Assembly: GCA_946611835.1 (NCBI GenBank)
Contig: CAMOEE010000079.1
Coordinates: 1-10,478 of the forward strand
Source: an uncultured Treponema sp.
Lineage (GTDB): Bacteria; Spirochaetota; Spirochaetia; Treponematales; Treponemataceae
Length of the DNA: 10,478 nucleotides
Direction of reading: 5' to 3'
The position numbers and the translations under genes were made by a program. This document shows, piece after piece, positions 1 to 5,861 of this stretch. Under the pieces are notes generated by a model. That model ran no database searches and had not been told where the DNA came from. It was given only the letters and a program-made list of their open reading frames with translations. Every line of letters begins with the position of its first letter. Position 1 is the first letter of the stretch.

Positions 1-70
1 CTGAAAGAAGTTCCCCTGCAACTGTGCCACGGAGAGTGTCGTTCAATTCTTGTGCTAATGGATTTAACAT
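1..70 (-). CDS. N-terminal fragment of a leftward gene, possibly a PLP-dependent aminotransferase (partial)
   Basis: An ATG at 70-68 on the minus strand opens a frame with no stop through the left edge, giving 23 residues that begin MLNPLAQELNDTLRG and end TVAGELLS. The opening resembles, from memory, the start of aminotransferase class I/II proteins of treponemes; this product call is tentative because the fold, the PLP lysine and everything else lie outside the window. No Shine-Dalgarno sequence precedes the ATG. A strong sigma-70-like promoter ends only nine bases before it, which supports both the start choice and the existence of the gene. It is transcribed divergently from the MoxR/Bat operon and shares the 71-257 intergenic region with it. 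That a gene starts here is fairly secure; its product is not. Confidence 0.5.
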   Translation of the reverse strand, partial: MLNPLAQELNDTLRGTVAGELLS

Positions 71-79
71 AATGAAAAT

Positions 80-108
80 ATTTTATTGATAGAAATATTC
101 AGTGTCAA
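80..108 (-). promoter_or_regulatory. Sigma-70-type promoter for the leftward gene, predicted leaderless
   Basis: Read on the minus strand, a perfect TTGACA -35 (108-103) is followed by a 17-base spacer and TAAAAT (85-80, five of six matches to TATAAT). Transcription would start about 7 bases downstream, near base 73. The ATG is at 70, so the mRNA would have a leader of only a few bases and no ribosome binding site. Immediately upstream lies AT-rich DNA with the GCATA repeat cluster. Confidence 0.65.
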
Positions 109-110
109 TC

Positions 111-175
111 AAGAAAATGCATATTTATGCAAGAAAACGCATAATTTTCAAGATTTCTGCATAATTTTTGCATAA
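111..175. repeat. Helically phased GCATA repeat cluster, probable operator array
   Basis: GCATA occurs on the plus strand at 119-123, 139-143, 159-163 and 170-174, so starts are 20, 20 and 11 bases apart, close to whole DNA turns. The inverted form TATGC is at 126-130 and makes GCATA-TT-TATGC (119-130) and TTATGC-N8-GCATAA (125-144). The first two units share AAGAAAA before the box (111-117, 131-137), and GCATAATTTT is repeated exactly at 139-148 and 159-168. The cluster starts 3 bases upstream of the leftward -35 and lies before the operon start. A DNA-binding regulator controlling one or both directions is inferred; the regulator is not in the window. Confidence 0.55.
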
Positions 176-215
176 GTTTGATCTTTTCGTCATGGCGCTC
201 CCCCTACAAATTATT

Positions 216-224
216 TGCGATAAT
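216..224 (+). promoter_or_regulatory. Candidate extended -10 promoter for the MoxR/Bat operon
   Basis: TGCGATAAT combines the TGn extension with a -10 hexamer that matches TATAAT at five of six positions. There is no convincing -35 at 17 bases, but extended -10 promoters can work without one. Transcription would start near base 231, leaving a leader of about 27 bases that contains the AAAGGAA ribosome binding site at 244-250. TATATT at 228-233 is an alternative -10. The choice is uncertain. Confidence 0.35.
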
Positions 225-257
225 TGATATATTTATTTAATAGAAAGGAATTCATAC

Positions 258-1262
258 ATGGCAGAAAATCTAAGCGAATACAAGAATCTTATCGCCTCAA
301 TCAAGGAAGAGGCTTCAAAAAGAATTATCGGTCAGGAGCAGGTCATTGACGGCATTCTTACAGCCCTTGTCTGCGGCGGCCACATTTTGCTGGAAGGCGT
401 TCCGGGTCTTGCAAAGACCCTTGCGGTCAAGACTTTCGCCGAAATTTCTGGCCTTGACTTCAAGCGCATTCAGTTCACTCCAGATTTGCTTCCTGCCGAT
501 GTAAGCGGAACCTTGATTTACGAGCAGGGGTCGGGCCGCTTTACCGTGCGAAAAGGTCCTGTTTTTACAAATGTAGTACTCGCAGACGAAATCAACCGCT
601 CGCCGGCAAAAGTCCAGTCAGCCCTTCTTGAGGCTATGGCTGAGCGGCAGGTCACGATTGGCGAAGAGACTCATGCCCTGCCCTCACCTTTCATTGTTCT
701 TGCAACCCAGAATCCGATTGAGCAGGAAGGAACCTACAATCTTCCCGAAGCCGAGCTTGACCGTTTCCTTCTCAAAGTTCTCGTTCCTTACCCGACTCCA
801 GCCGAAGAAGTCGCCATCGTAAAGACGGCCGGAAAAGCAAACCAGGTTCCTGTCTCAAAAATTCTTACCGCTGAAAAGCTAAGTCAGATGCAGGCTCTCC
901 TGAATCAGGTAAACTGCGATGAAAAACTGATTGAATACATCGTTTCGATTGTTGCGGCAACCCGCCCGGCCTCAGAAAAAAAAGTAGCCTCAAAACTGGC
1001 GGTGCGAACCATGCCAAAAAAAGACGACATCTCAAAATATATTTCTTTCGGAGCTTCCCCAAGGGCTGGAATTGCCCTGCTTCAGTGCGCCAGGGCAAAG
1101 GCTCTTTTTGCCGGCCGTGACTTCGTTCTTCCTGACGACATCAAGGAAGCTGCCCCTGCCGTTCTTCGCCACCGAATTGTCCTTTCCTACGAGGCGGCCG
1201 CTGACGGCGTTACCAGCGACGATTTGATTCAGAAAATTCTGGATTTAATGCCGCTTCCATAA
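258..1262 (+). CDS. moxR: MoxR-family AAA+ ATPase
   Basis: This cytoplasmic AAA+ ATPase (334 residues, usual MoxR size) is expected to use ATP to remodel or load metal into VWA-domain partners, which are encoded downstream. Visible motifs in order: Walker A GVPGLAKT (47-54), Walker B VVLADE (106-111) followed by INRSPAKVQSALLEAM, the family-typical helix, sensor 1 VLATQNP (147-153), a likely arginine finger in ELDRF (166-170) and sensor 2 GASPRAG (265-271). All ATPase motifs are intact. The stretch 237-262 before sensor 2 is lysine-rich and seems longer than usual for MoxR. The ATG has a good ribosome binding site, AAAGGAA at 244-250. It is the first gene of the seven-gene operon; the DUF58 gene follows 12 bases after its stop. 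The family is certain; the client is inferred from gene order. Confidence 0.95.
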   Translation: MAENLSEYKNLIASIKEEASKRIIGQEQVIDGILTALVCGGHILLEGVPGLAKTLAVKTFAEISGLDFKRIQFTPDLLPADVSGTLIYEQGSGRFTVRKGPVFTNVVLADEINRSPAKVQSALLEAMAERQVTIGEETHALPSPFIVLATQNPIEQEGTYNLPEAELDRFLLKVLVPYPTPAEEVAIVKTAGKANQVPVSKILTAEKLSQMQALLNQVNCDEKLIEYIVSIVAATRPASEKKVASKLAVRTMPKKDDISKYISFGASPRAGIALLQCARAKALFAGRDFVLPDDIKEAAPAVLRHRIVLSYEAAADGVTSDDLIQKILDLMPLP

Positions 1263-1274
1263 TCAGCGCAATCT

Positions 1275-2177
1275 GTGGTTAATCTAATGCCGATGAATGC
1301 CAGCCGACTCGCAAAAAAAGCTTCTCAACTCCGTCTCTCAGCAATCACCCTTGCCGAAAATATGCGTAACGGTGGTTTCAAGTCCCTTTACCGGGGTCAG
1401 GGAATCGAATTCAGCGATGTCAGGGAATATCTGATTGATGACAATGTACGCTCAATCGACTGGAATGTAACGGCCCGCATGGGAAAGGCTTTCATCAAAC
1501 AGTACGAGGAAGACAGGGAGCTTTCAGTCTTTTTGATTCTGGACTGCTCTCTCTCAATGAAAGCTAATTTCGGCGGCATATCAAGGCTCTCCCAGGCCCA
1601 GGAAACGGCGGCCCTTCTTCTTCTGGCGGCAGAGCACAACTCAGGAGCAATAGGCGCAGTCTTTTTTGACGGGAAGATTCAGTTCTCATGCGCCCCAAAA
1701 GCAGGTCACGAAAATTCCATGATGATTCTCTCGAAACTCGACAGGCTCGATTCTGTTTCCGAAGAAGAAATGGTAGCCGGCTCTGTTTTGTCCAACGCAA
1801 TTCAGGGGGCGGCAAAACTTCTCAAAAAACGCTCTCTTGTCTTCATTTTGTCGGATTTCCGCTCCTCAAAATGGGAAAAGCCTTTCGCCCAGCTTGCACA
1901 AAAAAATGATGTGGTTGCAATCAGAATCACGGAAGGGGCAGACTCGGAGCTTCCTGACTTAGGTATGGTTCCCTTCATCGACCCGGAGACATCAAAAAAA
2001 GGAACTTTCCCGACCCGCTCAAAAAGATTCAAGCAGGAATGGAGGGAGGCAAACAGACAGAGGGTTGATTTATGGAAAGATTTTTGTATAAAGCATGGAT
2101 CAAGCCCGCTTCTTCTTTCAACCGAGGATGATGCAGTTCTTGTTCTTTCAAGATTCTTCAAGCAGAAGTCGAGGTAA
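1275..2177 (+). CDS. DUF58 protein with VWA-like fold, MoxR partner
   Basis: This DUF58 protein of 300 residues is predicted soluble and cytoplasmic, and is the usual partner of MoxR ATPases. The DUF58 signature runs from 41 to 68: GQGIEF, then VREY, DDNVRSIDWN and TAR. A VWA-like region follows with a complete metal-site start DCSLS (90-94) and a later aspartate in ILSDF (D194). Many DUF58 proteins have a degenerate metal site; here the DxSxS motif is intact. No signal peptide or membrane segment is seen. The start is uncertain: GTG at 1275 has no clear ribosome binding site, and ATG codons at 1287 and 1293 are in frame; homologues usually begin near the latter. Translation may depend on coupling to moxR, whose stop is 12 bases upstream. 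The next gene starts 3 bases after the stop. Confidence 0.92.
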   Translation: MVNLMPMNASRLAKKASQLRLSAITLAENMRNGGFKSLYRGQGIEFSDVREYLIDDNVRSIDWNVTARMGKAFIKQYEEDRELSVFLILDCSLSMKANFGGISRLSQAQETAALLLLAAEHNSGAIGAVFFDGKIQFSCAPKAGHENSMMILSKLDRLDSVSEEEMVAGSVLSNAIQGAAKLLKKRSLVFILSDFRSSKWEKPFAQLAQKNDVVAIRITEGADSELPDLGMVPFIDPETSKKGTFPTRSKRFKQEWREANRQRVDLWKDFCIKHGSSPLLLSTEDDAVLVLSRFFKQKSR

Positions 2178-2180
2178 GAT

Positions 2181-3209
2181 GTGAAAAAGATTCTCCGAAC
2201 AATTTTTCTGATTCTTCTGGCCCTTTCTTTTCTTCCGCTTGCAGCCGAAAACATTCAGTTTGTCATGCCAAAAATGATTTATACGGGCGACACAGTTGAA
2301 ATCCGCTATATTTTCCATTCGGACGCACTTTTGTTTTCCGGAGATTTTTCAGAAAAGATTTCCGCAAGCATGGCTCTGCGCACAGATCATGATTTTTTTA
2401 AAGCGAACGAGCAGAAATTTGCAGTGAAATCAGCAAGCCTTGAGAAAATCAATTCAGAATACACGCTCACGCTTTCACTAATTCCCTGGAAGACTGGATT
2501 TTTGCAGATTCCGCCTTTCAATCTTTCAAGCATAGTTGAATTTTCCATGCAGGACAGGGGCGGTATGTCGGTCAGAAGATCGGTTCCTTTCGTAGTGAGC
2601 CTCTCGCCCATTGAAGTCAAATCTCTCGTGGCAAAAAACGGGAACAAATCCTTTATGGCGGAGTCAGGACCGCTGGTTCTGCCCGGTACGACGGCCCTTC
2701 TCGCCCTTCTTGGCATCCTTTCAGTCATTCTTTTCTCTGTTTTTCTTTTTACGATTCTGCATCTTCCTAAAGTCGCAAAGTTTATCGGGGATTTGAGCTA
2801 CATTTATTCCCTCAAAAGAACTTCACGAAAAGCAATCAAAAGACTTCTGACGCTCCAGAAAGATTCCCCGAAAATCAGCTCTGACAAGGATTTTGCCGAA
2901 AAACTCCAGCATATAATCCGTGAATTCTTAAGCAAAAGATTCTCATACAATTTCTCAACGGTGACGACAGGCCGCATTTACGGAATTTTCTCAGAATTAT
3001 GCGGCGGATCGATGAGCGGGCATCAGTCTCAGACTATCGAGAGTCTGATTGAGATTTTTTCACGGCTGGACTACATGCGCTTTTGCGAAAAGGCGGCCTT
3101 CCTTGAGAAATTCGGCAGTGACGAAAAGCATGAGAGAATAGTCCTTTCGGAAAATGCAATCAAATTAATAGAAGATTTTGACAAGGAGGAAGACGATGAT
3201 TCAGTTTGA
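2181..3209 (+). CDS. Membrane protein with periplasmic beta-sandwich and BatD-like cytoplasmic tail
   Basis: The GTG start has GAGG at 2171-2174, six bases upstream. A signal peptide (about 1-22) is followed by a periplasmic beta-rich region (about 23-160) with GDTVEIRY (36-43) and WKTGFLQIPPF (103-113), a pattern seen in the beta-sandwich repeats of BatD proteins. A hydrophobic segment at about 168-194 is the membrane anchor. The cytoplasmic part (195-342) is helical, with KLQHIIREFLSKRF (231-244), TTGRIYGIFSEL and a final LDYMRFCE, which resembles the C-terminal cytoplasmic tail of BatD. It lies where a DUF4381-type small membrane protein often sits in MoxR operons. I therefore read it as a short BatD-like or DUF4381-like adaptor linking the periplasmic Bat proteins to cytoplasmic MoxR/DUF58. 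The architecture is visible; the family name is an inference. It overlaps the next gene by 14 bases. Confidence 0.75.
   Translation: MKKILRTIFLILLALSFLPLAAENIQFVMPKMIYTGDTVEIRYIFHSDALLFSGDFSEKISASMALRTDHDFFKANEQKFAVKSASLEKINSEYTLTLSLIPWKTGFLQIPPFNLSSIVEFSMQDRGGMSVRRSVPFVVSLSPIEVKSLVAKNGNKSFMAESGPLVLPGTTALLALLGILSVILFSVFLFTILHLPKVAKFIGDLSYIYSLKRTSRKAIKRLLTLQKDSPKISSDKDFAEKLQHIIREFLSKRFSYNFSTVTTGRIYGIFSELCGGSMSGHQSQTIESLIEIFSRLDYMRFCEKAAFLEKFGSDEKHERIVLSENAIKLIEDFDKEEDDDSV
3183..3190 (+). promoter_or_regulatory. Strong ribosome binding site that fixes the BatA-like start
   Basis: AAGGAGGA lies five bases before ATG 3196. The longer in-frame start, TTG at 3178, lies upstream of this site and has no ribosome binding site of its own, so 3196 is the preferred start. 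The site is inside the end of the preceding gene. Confidence 0.85.
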
Positions 3210-4209
3210 AAACCCTCAGGCATTTTTCTTTCTTCTTGCCGTTCCTCTTTTGTACCTGCTCAGGAAAACGGGGCTTTTTTCACGGATGAGTTTTCCGCTC
3301 ACGATTTCTGACTGGGGAGGAAAAACTTTTACCTACAAAGACACTTTTTCAAAAATTGCGGCATTTTTTGCCCATCTTCTGGCAATAGCAGGCTTCGTCT
3401 CGCTGGTCTTTGCCCTGGCAAGTCCTATTATCCGCCATCAGGAAAAAATCTATACATCCCGGGGAACGGACATTCTTTTTGTGCTGGACATAAGTCCCTC
3501 AATGGCCGCAAGGGATATTTCTCTCAGTTCGGCACAGATTACAAGGATTGAGGCGGCAAAAATCGGAATAAAAACACTTGCAACCGCTCAAACCGGGGCA
3601 AACTATGGTCTCGTGGCTATGGCAAGCGAGGCGGCCTGTATCGTTCCGCCCACAAACGACATCGAGCTCTTTCTCAAAAGGCTCTCTTCTCTCAATGTCG
3701 GGGAATTTGGCGAGGGTTCGGCAATCGGAATGGGACTTAGCACGGCGGTATACCATCTTTCATCAAGCACCGCGCCAAAAAAATGCATAGTCCTGATTAC
3801 GGACGGCGAGAACAATGCAGGTTCTGTTCACCCGGAGACGGCCGCAAACATAGCCCTTGAGAGCGGAATAAGGCTCTACACATTCGGAATCGGCACAAAG
3901 GGAACTGTCCCCATTGAATACATCGATACAAAAAGCGGTAAGATTCGCTCGGGCTTCTACGAGTCGGACTTTGACACCAGGCCCCTTGAAGAACTCGCAA
4001 GGATTGCCGGCGGCTCTTATTACGGCATAGAATCAACGGCTTCACTTTCAGATGCCCTTTCCCAAATCTCGCAAAAAGAAGATTCCGTGCAGACTTTTCA
4101 CTATCGCTCCAACGATACTGACTGTTTCTCAAACTTTCTTTTTATCTCGATTCTTTTATTCCTTTTCGCCTGGATAATAAGACGAATCCTTCTTTCGGAG
4201 GTTCTTTAA
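3196..4209 (+). CDS. batA: BatA-like von Willebrand factor A membrane protein
   Basis: This BatA-type protein (337 residues from ATG 3196) carries a VWA domain predicted to face the periplasm. Two N-terminal membrane segments (about 8-24 and 53-78) are separated by a basic, hence cytoplasmic, loop. The VWA domain (about 91-300) has the metal site DISPS (D98, S100, S102), GSAIG with S175 in place of the usual threonine, and ITDGEN (D203). A third membrane segment (about 311-328) is followed by RR, placing the C-terminus in the cytoplasm. The metal-ion-dependent adhesion site looks functional. The start is set by AAGGAGGA at 3183-3190 and overlaps the previous gene by 14 bases. Its stop overlaps the next ATG by one base (TAATG), so the two VWA proteins are probably made together. 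BatA named by architecture and order. Confidence 0.92.
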   Translation: MIQFENPQAFFFLLAVPLLYLLRKTGLFSRMSFPLTISDWGGKTFTYKDTFSKIAAFFAHLLAIAGFVSLVFALASPIIRHQEKIYTSRGTDILFVLDISPSMAARDISLSSAQITRIEAAKIGIKTLATAQTGANYGLVAMASEAACIVPPTNDIELFLKRLSSLNVGEFGEGSAIGMGLSTAVYHLSSSTAPKKCIVLITDGENNAGSVHPETAANIALESGIRLYTFGIGTKGTVPIEYIDTKSGKIRSGFYESDFDTRPLEELARIAGGSYYGIESTASLSDALSQISQKEDSVQTFHYRSNDTDCFSNFLFISILLFLFAWIIRRILLSEVL

Positions 4210-5861
4210 TGGATGCACTTTCTTCTTTTTCGGTGGGAAAACCTCATGTTCTCTTCGCAATTTTTCTGATTCTTCCGGCCCTAATCTTCGTAATCGCCAA
4301 AATCAGGAAATTCGAAAAGTCTATCTCTGCCCAGGAAAACAAAAACGCATTCAAGTCCCTCAAACTTTCATTGACCCTGAGGACTCTTTTCAGATGCCTG
4401 GCCTGGATTGCCTCCGTACTTGCTTTCGCTGAAATTTCCTTCGGCTCGAAAAAAATCCCTGTTCACAAAAGCGGGAGCAATGTCACCTTTGTTTTCGATA
4501 TCTCATACTCAATGCTGGCAAAAGACGCCCCGTCAAGGCTTTCACGGCTCGATGCAGTAAAGATTTATGCCTCATCCCTCGTTGAAAACCTTTCTTCCAC
4601 GTCATTTTCGGCCGTTCTGGCAAAGGGTGACGGTTTTGCCGCAGTCTCAGAAACCGAAGACAAAAACGCCATGCTGAACTTAATCGAAAATCTCTCGCCT
4701 CATCTTATGACATCACAAGGCTCTTCCCTTGCCAGGGGAATCGAGGCCGCAATCACCTCTCTTCCGTCACATTCCGCAAAATCCCAGTACATCTGGGTCT
4801 TCACCGACGGCGACGAAACTGACAATCTTCTCGAAAAATCGCTGGATAAAACGCACCGCTTCGGGATTCCGGTAACATTTGTGGGCTTCGGCTCAGAAAA
4901 AGAATCTGAAATTATTGCCGGCGACGGAAAAACAAAAGTCAACACGGCGCTCAGAGCAAACCGCCTCAAAAAAATCTGCGAGGCCTCAAACGAAAAAAGC
5001 GGAAGAATTCATACCATGTCAAAAGAAAAGGCTTCTTATGTGGATTCCCAGTCTCAAAGCTCGGCATGGCAGCTTATGAGCCAGATAAAGCAAAAAAACA
5101 ATGACGGGGAAGAAAACACCCTGAGCTACGAGATTCAGAATGTCCGGCGCCACAGCTTCTTTTTGCTTTTTGCGGTGATTTTTCTCATGCTCTCCTTCAT
5201 CGTGGGCGAACTCAAAATTTCTCCGATTCTCAACAAAAAAAATACCGGCAAAAAATCAGCCTTTCTAATCCTGAATTTTTCACTTCTGCTTTTCCTGCTT
5301 TCATGCTCATCCGAAAGGAAAGAACTTCTGGAAGGAAGCTGGGCCTGGTACGAGGGAAAATACACTGCGGCGACGGCCGATTTCCTTAATGTGGTTCAGG
5401 ACACAAGCGAGGATTCTCTGAGCCATGAATACGCAATCTTTGATTTGAGCACGACCTACCTTGCCCTGGGTGAAAGCGAGGCGGCTTTAGACAGACTTTC
5501 CGAAATCCGCCTTGAAAGCGAGGATTTGCCCAAAGAATTGCGCAGCGCGGCCTTTTACAACATGGGGATGATTTATGCAAGGCGAAGCGACTACAACAAG
5601 GCGGCCCAATTCTTCAAAAAGGCGATTCTTGCAAACCAAAAGAACATGAACGCAAAAATAAACCTGGAGCTGTGTGAAAGGGAAATCGTCCAGAAACAGG
5701 CCAACGAGGCCCAGGCTCAAATGCAGGGCGTAAATGAAGAAAAACAAAAGCACCCGGATATGAAAAACGAAATTTTCAATCTTATCCGTGAAAGCGAAGG
5801 CAAAAAGTGGCGCAATATGAGCGATGGAGGCGAAAAAAACAATGATGTCATTGATTATTAG
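4209..5861 (+). CDS. batB: BatB-BatC fusion: VWA membrane protein joined to a TPR domain through an internal lipobox
   Basis: The N-terminal half is BatB-like: membrane segments at about 13-32 and 58-78 with a basic loop between, then a VWA domain with DISYS (D97, S99, S101), GSSLA (S172) and FTDGDE (D200), and a third membrane segment at about 316-333. After a short basic loop (KKNTGKK, 343-349) a fourth hydrophobic segment (351-365) ends in LLSC, a spirochaete-type lipobox with C366. The C-terminal half is BatC-like, with about three TPR-type units (374-395, 406-433, 446-479), a charged stretch rich in Gln and Glu, and the tail EIFNLIRESEGKKW. VWA and TPR parts both come out periplasmic. 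No ATG, GTG or TTG start lies at the joint, so the fusion is real at the gene level. Its stop overlaps the next gene by 20 bases. Confidence 0.9.
   Translation: MDALSSFSVGKPHVLFAIFLILPALIFVIAKIRKFEKSISAQENKNAFKSLKLSLTLRTLFRCLAWIASVLAFAEISFGSKKIPVHKSGSNVTFVFDISYSMLAKDAPSRLSRLDAVKIYASSLVENLSSTSFSAVLAKGDGFAAVSETEDKNAMLNLIENLSPHLMTSQGSSLARGIEAAITSLPSHSAKSQYIWVFTDGDETDNLLEKSLDKTHRFGIPVTFVGFGSEKESEIIAGDGKTKVNTALRANRLKKICEASNEKSGRIHTMSKEKASYVDSQSQSSAWQLMSQIKQKNNDGEENTLSYEIQNVRRHSFFLLFAVIFLMLSFIVGELKISPILNKKNTGKKSAFLILNFSLLLFLLSCSSERKELLEGSWAWYEGKYTAATADFLNVVQDTSEDSLSHEYAIFDLSTTYLALGESEAALDRLSEIRLESEDLPKELRSAAFYNMGMIYARRSDYNKAAQFFKKAILANQKNMNAKINLELCEREIVQKQANEAQAQMQGVNEEKQKHPDMKNEIFNLIRESEGKKWRNMSDGGEKNNDVIDY
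5235..5242 (+). repeat. A8 homopolymer at the BatB-BatC joint
   Basis: Eight consecutive A bases encode K343-K344 and the start of N345, in the loop between the BatB and BatC parts. A shift into the +1 frame here meets TAA at 5266-5268 and would end the protein just after BatB. Runs of seven or eight A occur elsewhere in the operon (for example 976-983), so use as a slippage site is only a possibility. Confidence 0.4.
5247..5306 (+). other. Internal lipoprotein-type signal sequence within the BatB-BatC fusion
   Basis: Residues 347-366 read like a bacterial lipoprotein signal: basic GKK, a 15-residue hydrophobic core, then LLSC with cysteine codon TGC at 5304-5306, followed by SSERKE. Predicted topology puts the cysteine at the periplasmic face, the orientation needed by lipoprotein processing enzymes. 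Whether it is lipidated and cut in this internal position is unknown. Confidence 0.6.
5826..5830 (+). promoter_or_regulatory. Ribosome binding site for the BatD-like gene
   Basis: GGAGG lies inside the end of the BatB-BatC gene, 11 bases before ATG 5842. The in-frame ATG at 5824 overlaps this motif and cannot use it, and it would add a charged stretch before the signal peptide. ATG 5845 is a less well spaced alternative. Confidence 0.65.

Noticed and set aside
111..175. 20-base periodic repeats as a CRISPR array
   Set aside because: Units are short, degenerate and AT-rich, without constant repeats and unique spacers, and no cas gene is nearby. An operator cluster fits better.
205..233. TACAAA and TATATT as a -35/-10 pair for the operon
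   Set aside because: The spacing is right but the -35 matches only three of six bases; the extended -10 at 216-224 is a slightly better candidate.
976..983. A8 run in moxR as a phase-variation switch
   Set aside because: Eight A bases in lysine codons are common here, and a core ATPase at the head of an operon is an unlikely phase-variable gene. No supporting pattern is seen.
1802..2254. Minus-strand open frame of 150 codons
   Set aside because: Antisense to the DUF58 gene; its translation is rich in Arg, Ser and Phe, typical of a shadow frame, and shows no family motif.
3178..3195. TTG at 3178 as the start of the BatA-like protein
   Set aside because: It lies upstream of a strong ribosome binding site at 3183-3190 that is perfectly placed for ATG 3196, and it would add only a charged stretch before the first membrane helix.
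5824..5841. ATG at 5824 as the start of the BatD-like protein
   Set aside because: The GGAGG motif at 5826-5830 overlaps it and instead serves ATG 5842; the signal peptide is better formed from 5842.
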